Source: Actinotignum timonense | GTDB taxonomy: Bacteria > Actinomycetota > Actinomycetes > Actinomycetales > Actinomycetaceae | Length of the DNA stretch: 64,000 nucleotides | Reading direction: 5' to 3' | NCBI RefSeq assembly: GCF_900155575.1 | Contig: NZ_LT706966.1 | Location: forward strand, 1,860,037 to 1,924,036 | Shown: positions 26,901-36,347 of the stretch, one piece after another | Layout: each line of letters begins with the position of its first letter | Numbering within the stretch: position 1 is the first letter of the stretch | Program-made: the position numbers and the translations under genes | Notes under the pieces: generated by a model | What the model was told of the DNA's origin: nothing | Databases searched by the model: none | What the model saw: the letters and a program-made list of their open reading frames with translations, nothing else

Positions 26901-28016
26901 CTACGAACCCAGCAGCACGATATCGTTCGCGTGCACCACCGGCTTCTTTCCGCGCGCCCGGGTGCTACCGACCAGCTCAATGAGTTCCTCGACGCTGTAG
27001 GCACTCAGGCCCCGGGCGATAACCTCGCCGTGCCCATCGCATAATTCCACGATGTCCCCGGCAGCGAATCGGCCCGAGACCCCGATGACTCCCACCGGGA
27101 GGAGGGATGCGTGGTTGCCGGTGATGGCGGCAACGGCGCCGTCGTCCAAAGTAACCCGGCCGCGGGCCCGCGCCGCGAATTCCATCCAGCGCCCGCGCGC
27201 GGATACGTGCCTGGTGCTCGGCACGAACCAGGTTCCCACGTTTTCCCCGGCCACGGCGCGCTGCACATTATCGACATGGGTGAGAATCACGCCGACCCCG
27301 CCCGAAGTGGCTAACTCGGCAGCCGCTACTTTGGTGCGCATTCCCCCAGTTCCCACCGCTGAGCCGCGCCCGGTAATCCGCAGTCCTGCCAGGTCATCTT
27401 CGCTGGTCACCTCGGTAATGCGGGTGGCCCCCGGTTCACTCGGCGGTTTGGTGTACAGGCCGTCCACATCGGTGAGCAAAATAAGGGTGCCGGCCCCCAC
27501 CAGGTGGGCGGTGAGCGCGGCTAACCGGTCATTGTCACCGAAGCGCAATTCGTCGGTGGCCACGGCGTCGTTCTCATTAACAATCGGAACCACCCGTAAA
27601 CGTAAGAGCGTGCGCATGGCCGTGAGCGCATTGGCGTAGTGGCGCCGGTTGGTGACGTCGGAGGCGGTGAGGAGCACCTGGCCCACGCTGATGTCGTGCG
27701 CTTCGAAACGTTCTTCGTAGGCGGCCATGAGGCGGGACTGGCCCACCATGGCCGCGGCCTGCTTTTCCCGCAGGGAACGCGGGCGGCCCAGCTTGAGCGG
27801 GCCGATGCCGGCCGCCACCGCGCCGGAGGACACCAGTACCACGTCTACCCCGCGGGCGTGCATTTCCGCGATGGTATTAACAAGAAGATCGAGGGTTTCC
27901 TGGTGCAGGGCACCGTCCGGCCCGGTCAAGGAGGAGGAACCAACTTTGATGACTATTCGACGGGAGTTCTCAAGGCAGTCACGCCGGGTCAGCGGGGCGG
28001 ATGAGGTACCGGACAC
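26901..28016 (-). CDS. proB: Glutamate 5-kinase
   Basis: A 371-residue kinase that phosphorylates glutamate in the first step of proline synthesis. The amino acid kinase domain (~17-270) begins 'RIVIKVGSSSLTGPDG' and includes 'VLVSSGAVAAGIGPL' and 'VPIVNENDAVA..ELRFGDNDRLAA', which are typical. The C-terminal ~80 residues form a PUA domain, the place of proline feedback in long ProB forms. GTG at 28016 follows AAAGAG. The gene lies 45 bp after obg, the common obg-proB order, and is likely co-transcribed with it. Confidence 0.95.
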   Translation of the reverse strand: MSGTSSAPLTRRDCLENSRRIVIKVGSSSLTGPDGALHQETLDLLVNTIAEMHARGVDVVLVSSGAVAAGIGPLKLGRPRSLREKQAAAMVGQSRLMAAYEERFEAHDISVGQVLLTASDVTNRRHYANALTAMRTLLRLRVVPIVNENDAVATDELRFGDNDRLAALTAHLVGAGTLILLTDVDGLYTKPPSEPGATRITEVTSEDDLAGLRITGRGSAVGTGGMRTKVAAAELATSGGVGVILTHVDNVQRAVAGENVGTWFVPSTRHVSARGRWMEFAARARGRVTLDDGAVAAITGNHASLLPVGVIGVSGRFAAGDIVELCDGHGEVIARGLSAYSVEELIELVGSTRARGKKPVVHANDIVLLGS

Positions 28017-28061
28017 GAGTCACTCTTTCTTATCTGATGCTTCGGGACACCGCAGGATAGT

Positions 28062-29597
28062 TTAGTCCCCTTCCGGGGTGCCTGCCTGCGGGTCCGTCCA
28101 TATGCCGGCCTCCCGCTCGGAACGCAATTCCTGCCGGGCTTCCTCTTTGGCATCCATACGTTCGTAAAAATCGGCGCGCTTTTCGCGGCGGGTGGGGCGC
28201 GAGCGTTCGGCTTCCACCCGGATATCCCGCCCGCGCGGCCCGTAAATTTCGGCGACGGCGGCAACGGTCGGTTCCCAATCGAAAACGAAGCCGGTCTGCG
28301 GCGGACCAATCACCACCATATCGCCCGGCACCGCACCCAGACGTGCCAGTTCATCTTCGATGCCCAGGCGGTGCAGGCGCTCGCCGAGGTACCCGACCGC
28401 TTCATCATTGGCGAAGTCCGTTTGCCCCACCCAGCGCTCGGGCTGGCGCCCGCGCACATTCCAGAACTCCTGCATGCCGTCGCGCCGCTTGACGATGGTG
28501 AAACGGTCATCGCGTTCACGAGTGAGATGGAGCACCGGGCGCACCGTTTCGGTAACCTCACGATTGGCCTTTTCTTCGCGCACCACCCGCGCCAGGTAGA
28601 AGGAAAGCTCGCGCAGACCTTCGTGGCTGGCAGTGGAAATAGCGAAAACATCCAGGCCGCGTTCGCGCAGCTCCGGGGTCACAAATTCGGCGAGTTCCCG
28701 CGCGTCCGGAACATCGATTTTATTGAGAATAACCACCCGCGGACGCTCAGTGAGGGGAAGCTGGCCTTCGGTGGGCGGAATATTCGCCGCGTACCGGGCC
28801 AGTTCGTGTTCCAGGGTATCCAGATCGGTGAGCGGATCGCGCCCCGGTTCCAGGGTGGCGCAATCAATAACGTGAGCAATGACCGCGCAGCGCTCGATAT
28901 GGCGCAAAAACTCTAGGCCGAGCCCGCGCCCTTCCGACGCTCCGGGAATAAGGCCGGGCACATCGGCAATGGTGTAGCGTTCTTCCCCGGCGGTCACCAC
29001 GCCGAGGTTAGGCACGAGGGTGGTGAAAGGATAGTCGGCGATTTTCGGGCGGGCCGCGGACATGGCCGCAATAAGGGAGGACTTCCCAGCGGAGGGGAAG
29101 CCCACCAGCGCCACATCGGCCACCGATTTCAATTCGAGAACAACATCAAGTTCCTCGCCGGCTTCCCCGAGCAGGGCGAAGCCGGGGGCCTTGCGCCGCG
29201 GGGAAGCCAGGGCAGCATTCCCCAGGCCGCCCACGCCGCCGCGCGCCACTTCGAAGGAATCCCCGGGATTCACCAGATCCGCGAGCACATCACCTTCGCT
29301 GTTTTTCACGACCGTTCCGGCGGGGACTTTGAGGATCAGGTCCGCGCCGTTCTTGCCGCGTTGGTTATCACCGGCGCCGGGCTGGCCGTTTTCGGCGCTG
29401 CGGTGCGGGGTGTGGTGGTAGTCCATGAGGGTGGATTCTTGGGAATCAACCTCAAAGATGATGGAGCCCCCGTGGCCGCCGTTGGCGCCGTCGGGCCCTC
29501 CGAGAGGCTTGTACTTCTCCCGGCGCACCGAAACGCACCCGTTTCCGCCGTTGCCGGCGCGCAGGTGCAAGGTCACTTTATCGACGAACGAGGCCAC
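28062..29597 (-). CDS. obg: Obg family GTPase
   Basis: A 511-residue essential ribosome-associated GTPase. Residues ~1-160 are the glycine-rich OBG fold ('[30 protein letters not shown]'). The G domain has G1 '[11 protein letters not shown]', G3 'DVPGLI' and G4 'NKID'. The C-terminal OCT domain contains '[24 protein letters not shown]', followed by a charged Arg/Glu tail. The GTG start at 29597 follows GGGGAGGG at 5 nt; upstream codons in the same frame lack a ribosome site. It is the third gene of rplU-rpmA-obg. Confidence 0.96.
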   Translation of the reverse strand: MASFVDKVTLHLRAGNGGNGCVSVRREKYKPLGGPDGANGGHGGSIIFEVDSQESTLMDYHHTPHRSAENGQPGAGDNQRGKNGADLILKVPAGTVVKNSEGDVLADLVNPGDSFEVARGGVGGLGNAALASPRRKAPGFALLGEAGEELDVVLELKSVADVALVGFPSAGKSSLIAAMSAARPKIADYPFTTLVPNLGVVTAGEERYTIADVPGLIPGASEGRGLGLEFLRHIERCAVIAHVIDCATLEPGRDPLTDLDTLEHELARYAANIPPTEGQLPLTERPRVVILNKIDVPDARELAEFVTPELRERGLDVFAISTASHEGLRELSFYLARVVREEKANREVTETVRPVLHLTRERDDRFTIVKRRDGMQEFWNVRGRQPERWVGQTDFANDEAVGYLGERLHRLGIEDELARLGAVPGDMVVIGPPQTGFVFDWEPTVAAVAEIYGPRGRDIRVEAERSRPTRREKRADFYERMDAKEEARQELRSEREAGIWTDPQAGTPEGD

Positions 29598-29735
29598 GTG
29601 TGCCCTCCCCTTTTCCTGTAGTGATAACGCGGTGCGGGTGCGAAAAGCTGGGCTCCCCGAGCCGGGGCGCCGCAAACAGCCGGGCGCCGGTGCGCATAGC
29701 CGAACGCCCGCACTCCGCCCGCGTTAACGAATGAC

Positions 29736-29761
29736 GGGGTGGAGGTTGAATCCCCCACCCC
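29736..29761 (-). terminator. Weak hairpin downstream of rpmA
   Basis: A 7-bp stem GGGGTGG/CCACCCC (29736-29742 and 29755-29761, 12-nt loop) lies in the 201-bp gap between rpmA and obg. It could cause partial termination; there is no U-tract. Confidence 0.3.
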
Positions 29762-29798
29762 TCATCATAGGTGCGTGCGGCGCTAGGGCCGCTGCGCC

Positions 29799-30053
29799 TT
29801 AAGCCTGGGCCACAACGTCAACGACCTTGCGGTCGCGACGGGTAGCGAACTGGACCGTCCCGGCCGCGGTAGCGAACAGGGTGTCATCCTTGCCGCGCCC
29901 GACGTTATTGCCCGGATGGAACTTCGTGCCGCGCTGGCGAACCAGAATTTCACCGGCGGATACAACCTGACCGCCGTACCGCTTCACCCCGAGGCGCTGG
30001 GCATTGGAGTCGCGCCCGTTGCGCGAGGAAGAGGCGCCCTTCTTATGTGCCAT
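29799..30053 (-). CDS. rpmA: 50S ribosomal protein L27
   Basis: An 84-residue L27 with the invariant N-terminus [29 protein letters not shown], whose tail reaches the peptidyl-transferase centre. There is no cleavable N-terminal extension of the Firmicutes type. It lies 48 bp after rplU. Confidence 0.98.
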   Translation of the reverse strand: MAHKKGASSSRNGRDSNAQRLGVKRYGGQVVSAGEILVRQRGTKFHPGNNVGRGKDDTLFATAAGTVQFATRRDRKVVDVVAQA

Positions 30054-30101
30054 CTGTCTACCTTCTTACTATCTCAAAACTAGCTGCTGACGCGGCAGAT
30101 C

Positions 30102-30407
30102 CTACTGGATGCCGGTGACCTTGAGGCGGGTCAGGGGCTGACGATGCCCCTGGCGCTTCCGGTAACCCGTCTTGTTCTTGAACTTGATGATGGAGATCTT
30201 CGGTCCCTTTTCATCGCGCACAATTTCCGCGGTAACCTTCGCCGAAATGCCATCGGCAGCCGTGGTGATCTTATCCCCGTCAACGAGCATGATGGGTTCG
30301 AGTTCGACGGTATCGCCGACTTCACCTTCCATCCTGTCAACAACCACGACGGTTCCGACAGAAACCTTTTCCTGACGGCCCCCGGCCTTGACGATCGCGT
30401 ACACCAC
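30102..30407 (-). CDS. rplU: 50S ribosomal protein L21
   Basis: A 101-residue L21 ([18 protein letters not shown]...) ending in the expected '[25 protein letters not shown]'. It is the first gene of rplU-rpmA-obg. A promoter with TTGTAA and TAAAGT boxes lies ~85 bp upstream. A small GTGC-TTAG-GCAC hairpin is found in the leader. Confidence 0.97.
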   Translation of the reverse strand: MVYAIVKAGGRQEKVSVGTVVVVDRMEGEVGDTVELEPIMLVDGDKITTAADGISAKVTAEIVRDEKGPKISIIKFKNKTGYRKRQGHRQPLTRLKVTGIQ

Positions 30408-30486
30408 GTTTGCTCCTGTTGATTACGGCTACTTTTCGCGCTGGACAGCGCACTTAAACGACTGAGTGCCTAAGCACCGACCATCT

Positions 30487-30516
30487 ACTTTACTGCGTTG
30501 ACCCGCTTTCTTACAA
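30487..30516 (-). promoter_or_regulatory. Promoter of rplU-rpmA
   Basis: TTGTAA (30511-30516) and TAAAGT (30487-30492) are separated by 18 bp on the minus strand, giving a ~75-nt leader. Confidence 0.5.
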
Positions 30517-30598
30517 GTGAGACTGCGCATGAGACCGGCCGTATCGCTATGGGATGCGCCACGTACCTTAGGCGCGCGGCGCATTCCACCACCCCGGT

Positions 30599-33034
30599 TT
30601 ACCCTTGGGAACTCGCCGGGAAACTCAGAACCCCCGCCCCGTTGCCGGTGGAGATGGGTCCGGAAGAAACCACGGCGCGCCGCTTGGTACCCCCGCGCGT
30701 ACCGTTAGCCGCTTCACTCGATCCGGTGTGGATAGAGGACGACGGCGACACCGTCTTTGCGTGGGCGCTAGTCGAAGCGGCCGCGTGCGTGGGGCTCACC
30801 ACACCGGAGGAGATAACCATGCCGGTCTTCCGCGCGGTGCCCGTGCTTGCGGTGCCGGTTCCGTTAGTTGCGGTACCAGATGCAGTGCGTGCGCCGCCCG
30901 TGACAGCCGCATCCTTGGTGGTAACGCTCGAGGTATCCGCGGTGGCTGCCGCGCTGCGCGAGCTACGACGACGCCGCGTAGCCGGCTGCTTCTCGGACTT
31001 ATCCTGTTTATCTGGCTTCTCCGACTTTTCAGATTTCTCCGACTTTTCCGACTTCTCCCGCTTCGCGGATTTCCGTGATTCGGCGGGCTTGTCGGTTTTC
31101 TCCTGGTTGTCCGCCTTCTCCTGGCTATCTTTCTGCTGCGCATCAGCATGCCCGGCAGCGGCGATGGAATTCATCATCTGCACAGCCGCCTCGCGCTGCG
31201 GCGCCGAGGCTTCCCGCCGCGCCTTGCGCTTGCGGGGTGCGTGAGGTTCTTCGTTTTCCTCCACCGGGTGATCATGAATAATATAGCCGCGCCCTTCACA
31301 GGCCTCACAAACAGTAGAGAAAGCCTCCACGAGGCCCTGCCCCACGCGCTTGCGGGTCATCTGCACCAGGCCCAGGGAGGTTACTTCCGCTACCTGGTGG
31401 CGGGTGCGATCACGCCCGAGACACTCGATGAGCCGGCGCAGCACCAGGTCACGGTTGGATTCCAGAACCATATCAATAAAGTCAATAACCACAATCCCGC
31501 CGATATCGCGCAGCCGCAATTGCCGCACGATTTCTTCGGCCGCTTCCAGATTATTGCGGGTAACCGTTTCTTCTAGCGAGCCACCCGATCCGGTGAATTT
31601 CCCGGTGTTCACGTCCACCACCGTCATGGCTTCGGTGCGGTCAATAACGAGGGTTCCGCCCGAGGGCAGCCACACCTTGCGATCAAAAGCCTTGGCGAGC
31701 TGCTCTTCCACCCGGTAGGCCTCGAAAATATCGCGGGAATCATCCCAGCGGCTCACCCGGTCCATGAGTTCGGGGGACAGCTCTTCCACGTAGGTGGAAA
31801 TCGTTTCCCAGGCATCCTCACCCTGCACGCGCAGGGAATCAAAATCTTCGTTGAAGATATCGCGTACCACCCGCACGGCCAGTTCCGGTTCGCTCTTGAG
31901 TACCTGCGGGGCGGTTTTCGCCGCCTTGGCCTTGCGCTGAATTTCCTTCCAGCTCTTCGTCAGGCGATCCACGTCATTCTGGAGCTGTTCAGCGCTCGCA
32001 CCTTCGGCGGCGGTACGCACAATAACGCCGTGATCTTCCGGCACAATTTCTTTAAGAAGCTTCTTGAGCCGCGAGCGTTCCGAATCGGGAAGCTTACGCG
32101 AAATACCGGTCATATCCCCACCGGGAACAAGAACAAGATGCCGCCCAGCCAGGGTAACCTGGCTGGTCAGGCGCGCGCCCTTATGGCCAATAGGATCCTT
32201 GGTGACCTGCACCAGCACGGTATCCCCGGATTTCAGGGCCTGCTCAATGCGCCGGTTTTTACCCGTAACCCCGGCGGCTTTCCAATCCACTTCCCCGGCG
32301 TAAAGGACCGCGTTACGACCCTTACCGATATCCACGAAAGCGGCTTCCATCGAGGGCAGCACATTTTGCACCCGCCCCAGGTACACATTGCCAACCATGG
32401 AAATCTGGGTATGCCGCGCCACGTAATGCTCGACGAGCACATCATCTTCGAGCACCGCGATTTGGTTGAGACCATCGCGTTCGCGCACGATCATGTCACG
32501 CTGGACCGATTCGCGCCGCGCCAGGTATTCCACTTCTGTAAGGGAACCGCGCCGGCGCGCCGAACCCTCGCGGTTTTCGCGGCGCCGGGCCCGCTTGGCG
32601 GCCAGGCGAGTGGAGCCCCGGGGCGCCGCCACTTCATCATCGGAAGAAAGGCTACGACGACGCCTGCGGGTGGGCGCTACCGAAGTATCATCCGTTTCTT
32701 CGTGCTCGCCTTCTTCAGAGGCGGCGTCGTCGTGCTCCGCACTTCGAGGCGTGCGGGCAGAAGAATCATGCTCGCCACGTTCGCGCCGGCGGGTGCGCCG
32801 GGAGGAAGAATTATCGCCAGAATCGGAATCTGCGCCGCTGGAAGAATCGTCATCAACGAGGTAGGTGACCCGGATGGCGTTGGCAGCGTCGGGTTCCTGG
32901 AAGAGTGGAATATCCGTATTAATACGGAAGCGCGGGATGTCCACCACCTCTTCTTCTGGTGCCGGAATAAAAAACGGGCTCGCCGCAGCCGCACTCACGG
33001 TGCCGTGCTCCGACGCGGTGGCTTCTTTCGCCAT
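30599..33034 (-). CDS. rne: Ribonuclease E/G
   Basis: An ~811-residue endoribonuclease of the RNase E/G family that processes rRNA and starts mRNA decay. The N-terminal ~180 residues are acidic and Arg-rich and likely disordered. Then comes the S1 domain ('VGNVYLGRVQNVLPSMEAAFVDIG'), the 5'-sensor and DNase-I-like catalytic core ('DRTEAMTVVDVNTGKF', 'GGIVVIDFIDM'), and the zinc-link 'CEACEGRGYI'. The C-terminal ~170 residues contain a (KSE)n run and Ser/Thr/Ala-rich sequence, the place where partner proteins bind in other bacteria. ATG at 33034 is used because the S1 module starts at its usual distance after an acidic tail. It lies upstream of rplU on the same strand, the typical actinobacterial rne-rplU-rpmA order. 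Confidence 0.92.
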   Translation of the reverse strand: MAKEATASEHGTVSAAAASPFFIPAPEEEVVDIPRFRINTDIPLFQEPDAANAIRVTYLVDDDSSSGADSDSGDNSSSRRTRRRERGEHDSSARTPRSAEHDDAASEEGEHEETDDTSVAPTRRRRRSLSSDDEVAAPRGSTRLAAKRARRRENREGSARRRGSLTEVEYLARRESVQRDMIVRERDGLNQIAVLEDDVLVEHYVARHTQISMVGNVYLGRVQNVLPSMEAAFVDIGKGRNAVLYAGEVDWKAAGVTGKNRRIEQALKSGDTVLVQVTKDPIGHKGARLTSQVTLAGRHLVLVPGGDMTGISRKLPDSERSRLKKLLKEIVPEDHGVIVRTAAEGASAEQLQNDVDRLTKSWKEIQRKAKAAKTAPQVLKSEPELAVRVVRDIFNEDFDSLRVQGEDAWETISTYVEELSPELMDRVSRWDDSRDIFEAYRVEEQLAKAFDRKVWLPSGGTLVIDRTEAMTVVDVNTGKFTGSGGSLEETVTRNNLEAAEEIVRQLRLRDIGGIVVIDFIDMVLESNRDLVLRRLIECLGRDRTRHQVAEVTSLGLVQMTRKRVGQGLVEAFSTVCEACEGRGYIIHDHPVEENEEPHAPRKRKARREASAPQREAAVQMMNSIAAAGHADAQQKDSQEKADNQEKTDKPAESRKSAKREKSEKSEKSEKSEKPDKQDKSEKQPATRRRRSSRSAAATADTSSVTTKDAAVTGGARTASGTATNGTGTASTGTARKTGMVISSGVVSPTHAAASTSAHAKTVSPSSSIHTGSSEAANGTRGGTKRRAVVSSGPISTGNGAGVLSFPASSQG
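31014..31073. repeat. Low-complexity repeat encoding (KSE)n in rne
   Basis: Near-identical 9-bp units (variants of the antisense of AAG-TCG-GAG) encode KSEKSEKSEKSEK in the C-terminal tail of RNase E/G. In-frame length changes would be tolerated. Confidence 0.75.
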
Positions 33035-33530
33035 TCGTCTACACTTCCCGACAGGCGCGCACCCCGTATCCCGTGCGGGCCTGTCACCATTGCGGCCAAT
33101 GCCGCGCAAGCACATCTACGTTCGAGGGCATATCCGGCGCTCACAATCTGCCGGCCAGGTTCTTCACTGCCTCAAACCACCGGGGCGATACGGTAGCGCC
33201 CGGTACACTGGTACCGATTCTACATGAGGAGTCCCGGGCCGGCGCTGGGAGATTCCCGCATTCTCCGCAAAGGCAGCACCTCAGTGGGATGCCCAATCGC
33301 CACCACATGAGGCCGGTCAGGACTTTCGTCCTTATTTTTTGACAGGTGTCGCTAACCTGTGTGCCAGATGGCACATGAGCGCCGCGCCGGACAAAAGTCC
33401 CTCGTGTTCGATACCTCTTATTGCCGCTGCGGTGAGTAGGATCGAGGGTGAAAAAATGATCGCGCTGCTACGGGACCACCGCAGCGCTCCACGCGCGATC
33501 ACACGTGTTACACATCGGAAAGGTGAAAAG
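33035..33530. other. Regulatory region between rne and cydA
   Basis: No gene is supported in these 496 bp. In order it contains the rne upstream region, a small hairpin AGGAC-TTTC-GTCCT followed by T6 (33319-33340) that looks like a terminator on the + strand, an ACAGGT/ACCTGT inverted repeat (33342-33347 with 33355-33360), and a CRP-type palindrome at 33360-33375. A possible -10 TAGGAT lies at 33437-33442. A leader hairpin with TGATCGCG/CGCGATCA arms (33457-33464 and 33494-33501) sits just ahead of the cydA ribosome site. Confidence 0.55.
33360..33375 (+). promoter_or_regulatory. CRP/GlxR-type operator upstream of cydA
   Basis: A perfect palindrome TGTGCCA-GA-TGGCACA. The outer half-sites TGTG-N8-CACA match the CRP/FNR-family architecture. 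In mycobacteria the cyd operon is under CRP control, so the same is inferred here. It lies 156-171 bp upstream of the cydA start codon. Confidence 0.5.
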
Positions 33531-35036
33531 GTGGATCCGATCACCCTTGCGCGATGGCAGTTCGGTATTACAACCGTCTACCACTGGCTTCAGGTGCCCC
33601 TGACCATTGGCCTGTCTGTCATCGTTGCGTATATGCAAACTAAGGCCCGCAAAACGGGCGATCCGAAGTGGCAGCGGATTACCGATTTCTTCGGCAAGAT
33701 CCTGCTCATCAACTTCGCGCTCGGCGTTGCCACCGGTATCGTGCAGGAATTCCAGTTCGGTTTGAACTGGTCGGAGTACTCGCGTTTCGTCGGTGACATC
33801 TTCGGCGCCCCGCTCGCTTTCGAGGCTCTCCTGGCGTTCTTCCTGGAGTCCACGTTCCTCGGATTGTGGATCTTCGGCAAGGGCCGCCTCTCCCCCAAGG
33901 TGCATAACCTGACCATCTGGCTTTTCTCCATGGGTACCGTGATCTCCGCGGCCTGGATTTTGGCCGCGAACTCCTTCATGCAGGATCCGCACGGCGCGGT
34001 CTTCAACCCGGAAACCGGGCGCGCTGAGCTGGACGGCATGGCGGGCTTCCTCGGTCTGTTCGCCAATACCACCTGGGTACTCACCTTCCTCCACACCATG
34101 GGCGCCGCCTTCACTCTGGCCGGCGTTGTGGTGGCCGGCTTCGCCTTCTGGTGGATGGCCCGCTCTATTCGCCTCTCCGGCAATGAAGTCGAGGCGCGCG
34201 AATACTGGAAGCCCACCGCCAAGCTCGGTCTCAAGGTCACCCTGGTTGCCGCGATTATCGCCGCGCTCTCCGGCCACTACATGGGCCAGCACCTCGGCGT
34301 GATCCAGCCGCCCAAGGCCGCGGCCATGATGGGCGTGTGCCAGGGTGAAGAAAACGCCAAGCTGTCCCTCGTGATGTGGGGTAATAGCTGCGAAGATGCC
34401 ACCTCCATTTACGTACCGATTCCCGGCCTGGAATCCTTCATGATGACCAACCACTGGTCCGGCCCCGAATCGCGGCTGGAATCCATTAGCGAAGCTAATG
34501 AGCGGGTGCGGGATCGCATCCACCAGATGGAAAACGTCAATGCGGAACTCGTGGAGAAATTCGATACCGCGTTCGAAAACCAGCAGGTCACCCCGAATGT
34601 TCTGGCGTCCTACTACTCCTTCCGCGTGATGGTCGGAGTTGGACTGCTCGACATCCTCATCGCGGCCCTTGGGCTGTGGGTGCTGCGCGGGGATCGGATC
34701 ATGCGTTCGGAAAGCTGGGGTAAGTTCTGGCTGTGGATGATTCCGCTGCAATTCGTGGCGAACTCCGCGGGCTGGATCCTGACCGAAATCGGCCGCCAGC
34801 CGTGGATCGTGTACCCGACTCAAATCGACGGCGTGCTCCTTATGACGGATCTGGGCGTTTCCCACTCCGTCAATGGTGGCAGCGTGGCCTTCTCGCTAAC
34901 GATCTTCACTGTGCTCTACTCGGCACTGGGCGTGGTGTGGGTGTGGCTCTTGGGCCGCTACCTGCGCGAGGGTATCAATACCCACAAGAAGGTCGTCGAA
35001 TACGATGCGAAATCTACCCCGAATTTCGTTTACTAG
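33531..35036 (+). CDS. cydA: Cytochrome bd ubiquinol oxidase subunit I
   Basis: A 501-residue subunit of the cytochrome bd quinol oxidase, carrying hemes b558, b595 and d. The N-terminal 'DPITLARWQFGITTVYHWLQVPLTIG' has the heme ligand histidine. 'FEALLAFFLESTFLGLW' holds the conserved glutamates of the proton path, and 'SAGWILTEIGRQPWIVYP' is the CydA GRQPW signature. The Q-loop is short, as in actinobacteria. GTG at 33531 is taken because GAAAGG stands just upstream and the conserved protein starts there; the frame is open for another 192 bp upstream without coding character. First gene of cydAB; cydDC and a two-component kinase follow. Confidence 0.95.
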   Translation: MDPITLARWQFGITTVYHWLQVPLTIGLSVIVAYMQTKARKTGDPKWQRITDFFGKILLINFALGVATGIVQEFQFGLNWSEYSRFVGDIFGAPLAFEALLAFFLESTFLGLWIFGKGRLSPKVHNLTIWLFSMGTVISAAWILAANSFMQDPHGAVFNPETGRAELDGMAGFLGLFANTTWVLTFLHTMGAAFTLAGVVVAGFAFWWMARSIRLSGNEVEAREYWKPTAKLGLKVTLVAAIIAALSGHYMGQHLGVIQPPKAAAMMGVCQGEENAKLSLVMWGNSCEDATSIYVPIPGLESFMMTNHWSGPESRLESISEANERVRDRIHQMENVNAELVEKFDTAFENQQVTPNVLASYYSFRVMVGVGLLDILIAALGLWVLRGDRIMRSESWGKFWLWMIPLQFVANSAGWILTEIGRQPWIVYPTQIDGVLLMTDLGVSHSVNGGSVAFSLTIFTVLYSALGVVWVWLLGRYLREGINTHKKVVEYDAKSTPNFVY

Positions 35037-35045
35037 GAGGACCTC

Positions 35046-36173
35046 ATGGAACAAACATTTTTGATGACACTGTGGTTCATCCTCGTAGCGGTCCTGTGGA
35101 TTGGTTTCCTCGCTCTGGAGGGCTTCGGCTACGGCGTGGGGATGTTCCTCAAGACCTTTGCGCGTAATGAACGTGAACGCCGCGCGATGATCAACTCGAT
35201 TGGACCCCACTGGGATGGCAACGAAGTGTGGCTGCTCACCGCAGGTGGCGCTACCTTCGCGGCGTTCCCGGAATGGTACGCCACCATGTTCTCGGGTATG
35301 TACATCGCCCTCGTCCTCGTGCTCGTCTGCCTCATTATCCGGATCTGCGCCCTGGAATGGCGCAAGATGATCCGCACCGAGCGCTGGCGCAACACCTGGG
35401 ACACCCTGCATTGCATCGTCTCGTGGATCGTCTCGATCCTCTTCGGGGTGGCTTTCGCCAACCTCGTAGCCGGGATGAAAATCGAAGTAGGCAACTACTC
35501 CTCCGGTGAGTTCGTGGCCGTGGCACCCGATGCGGTGACCTGGGAAGCCCTCGCGGATAACCACCACTACCTGACCGGCGGGTTCTTCTCGCTGCTCACT
35601 CCCTTCACCATCCTGGGCGGGCTCGTGACCCTCTCGCTGTTCTTCAGCCACGGCGCGCTGTGGCTCTCGATTAAGACGGCCGGTGAACTCCAGCTGCGCT
35701 CCATTAACCTGGCGAAGCGCACCACCGTGATCTCCACGGCGATCACCGCGGTCTGGGCACTGTGGGCCTACTTCGTGTACAGCTCGCAGGTGCTGGCGAT
35801 TATCCCGCTGGCTATCTGCGCGCTGCTCCTCATTGCCACCGTGGTAGCCACCTGGGCCAACCGTGAAATTCTGGCCTTCGGGCTGCACTTCGCGGCAATT
35901 GCCGGGGCGGTATCCACCATCTTCGCGATGATGGTCCCCTACGTCATGAAGTCGTCGATCAACGAGGCCTACTCCCTCACGATCGCGCAGGCTTCGGCCA
36001 CCGCGCCGACGCAAACCATCATGACCATTGCGGCACTCATCTTCGTTCCGATCGTCCTCGGTTACACGGTGTGGGCATACTCCGTGTTCCGCAAGCGCAT
36101 TGACGCTGGCCAAATCCCCGAGGAACCCGTGGGATTGGAACCGAAGAAGATCCGCGAGTTCGAGGTTCGCTAA
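35046..36173 (+). CDS. cydB: Cytochrome bd ubiquinol oxidase subunit II
   Basis: A 375-residue membrane subunit II. It opens 'LWFILVAVLWIGFLALEGFGYGVGMFL', the typical first helix, and contains 'IGPHWDGNEVWLLTAGGATFAAFPEWYA', the CydB hallmark. Several further membrane spans run to the end. It lies 9 bp after cydA behind AGGAGG. A long GC hairpin (36189-36225) follows, so cydDC may have reduced or separate expression. Confidence 0.95.
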   Translation: MEQTFLMTLWFILVAVLWIGFLALEGFGYGVGMFLKTFARNERERRAMINSIGPHWDGNEVWLLTAGGATFAAFPEWYATMFSGMYIALVLVLVCLIIRICALEWRKMIRTERWRNTWDTLHCIVSWIVSILFGVAFANLVAGMKIEVGNYSSGEFVAVAPDAVTWEALADNHHYLTGGFFSLLTPFTILGGLVTLSLFFSHGALWLSIKTAGELQLRSINLAKRTTVISTAITAVWALWAYFVYSSQVLAIIPLAICALLLIATVVATWANREILAFGLHFAAIAGAVSTIFAMMVPYVMKSSINEAYSLTIAQASATAPTQTIMTIAALIFVPIVLGYTVWAYSVFRKRIDAGQIPEEPVGLEPKKIREFEVR

Positions 36174-36188
36174 GTAGCACGTGAGATC

Positions 36189-36225
36189 GGGAGGCCGCGC
36201 GCACGCACCGTGCGCGCGGCCTCCC
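36189..36225 (+). terminator. Terminator after cydAB
   Basis: A perfect 16-bp GC-rich stem (36189-36204 and 36210-36225) with a 5-nt loop lies 16 bp after the cydB stop. There is no U-run. Confidence 0.75.
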
Positions 36226-36347
36226 CTCATAAACCCCCACCTTCACAAACTCGCTCATAAAACCGCCGTAGCGGCCTCGCGAATTCGCGTGGCCGCCGGG
36301 TAAGCAAGACCGGGCGGGCTACTATAAAGCAGAGTGCAAGGAGAAGA

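Noticed and set aside
24867-28016. A multi-gene defence or biosynthetic island around the LLM-like gene
   Set aside because: The flanking genes (trxA, proB, proA) are ordinary core genes, and no nuclease, helicase, transposase, NRPS or PKS component is present.
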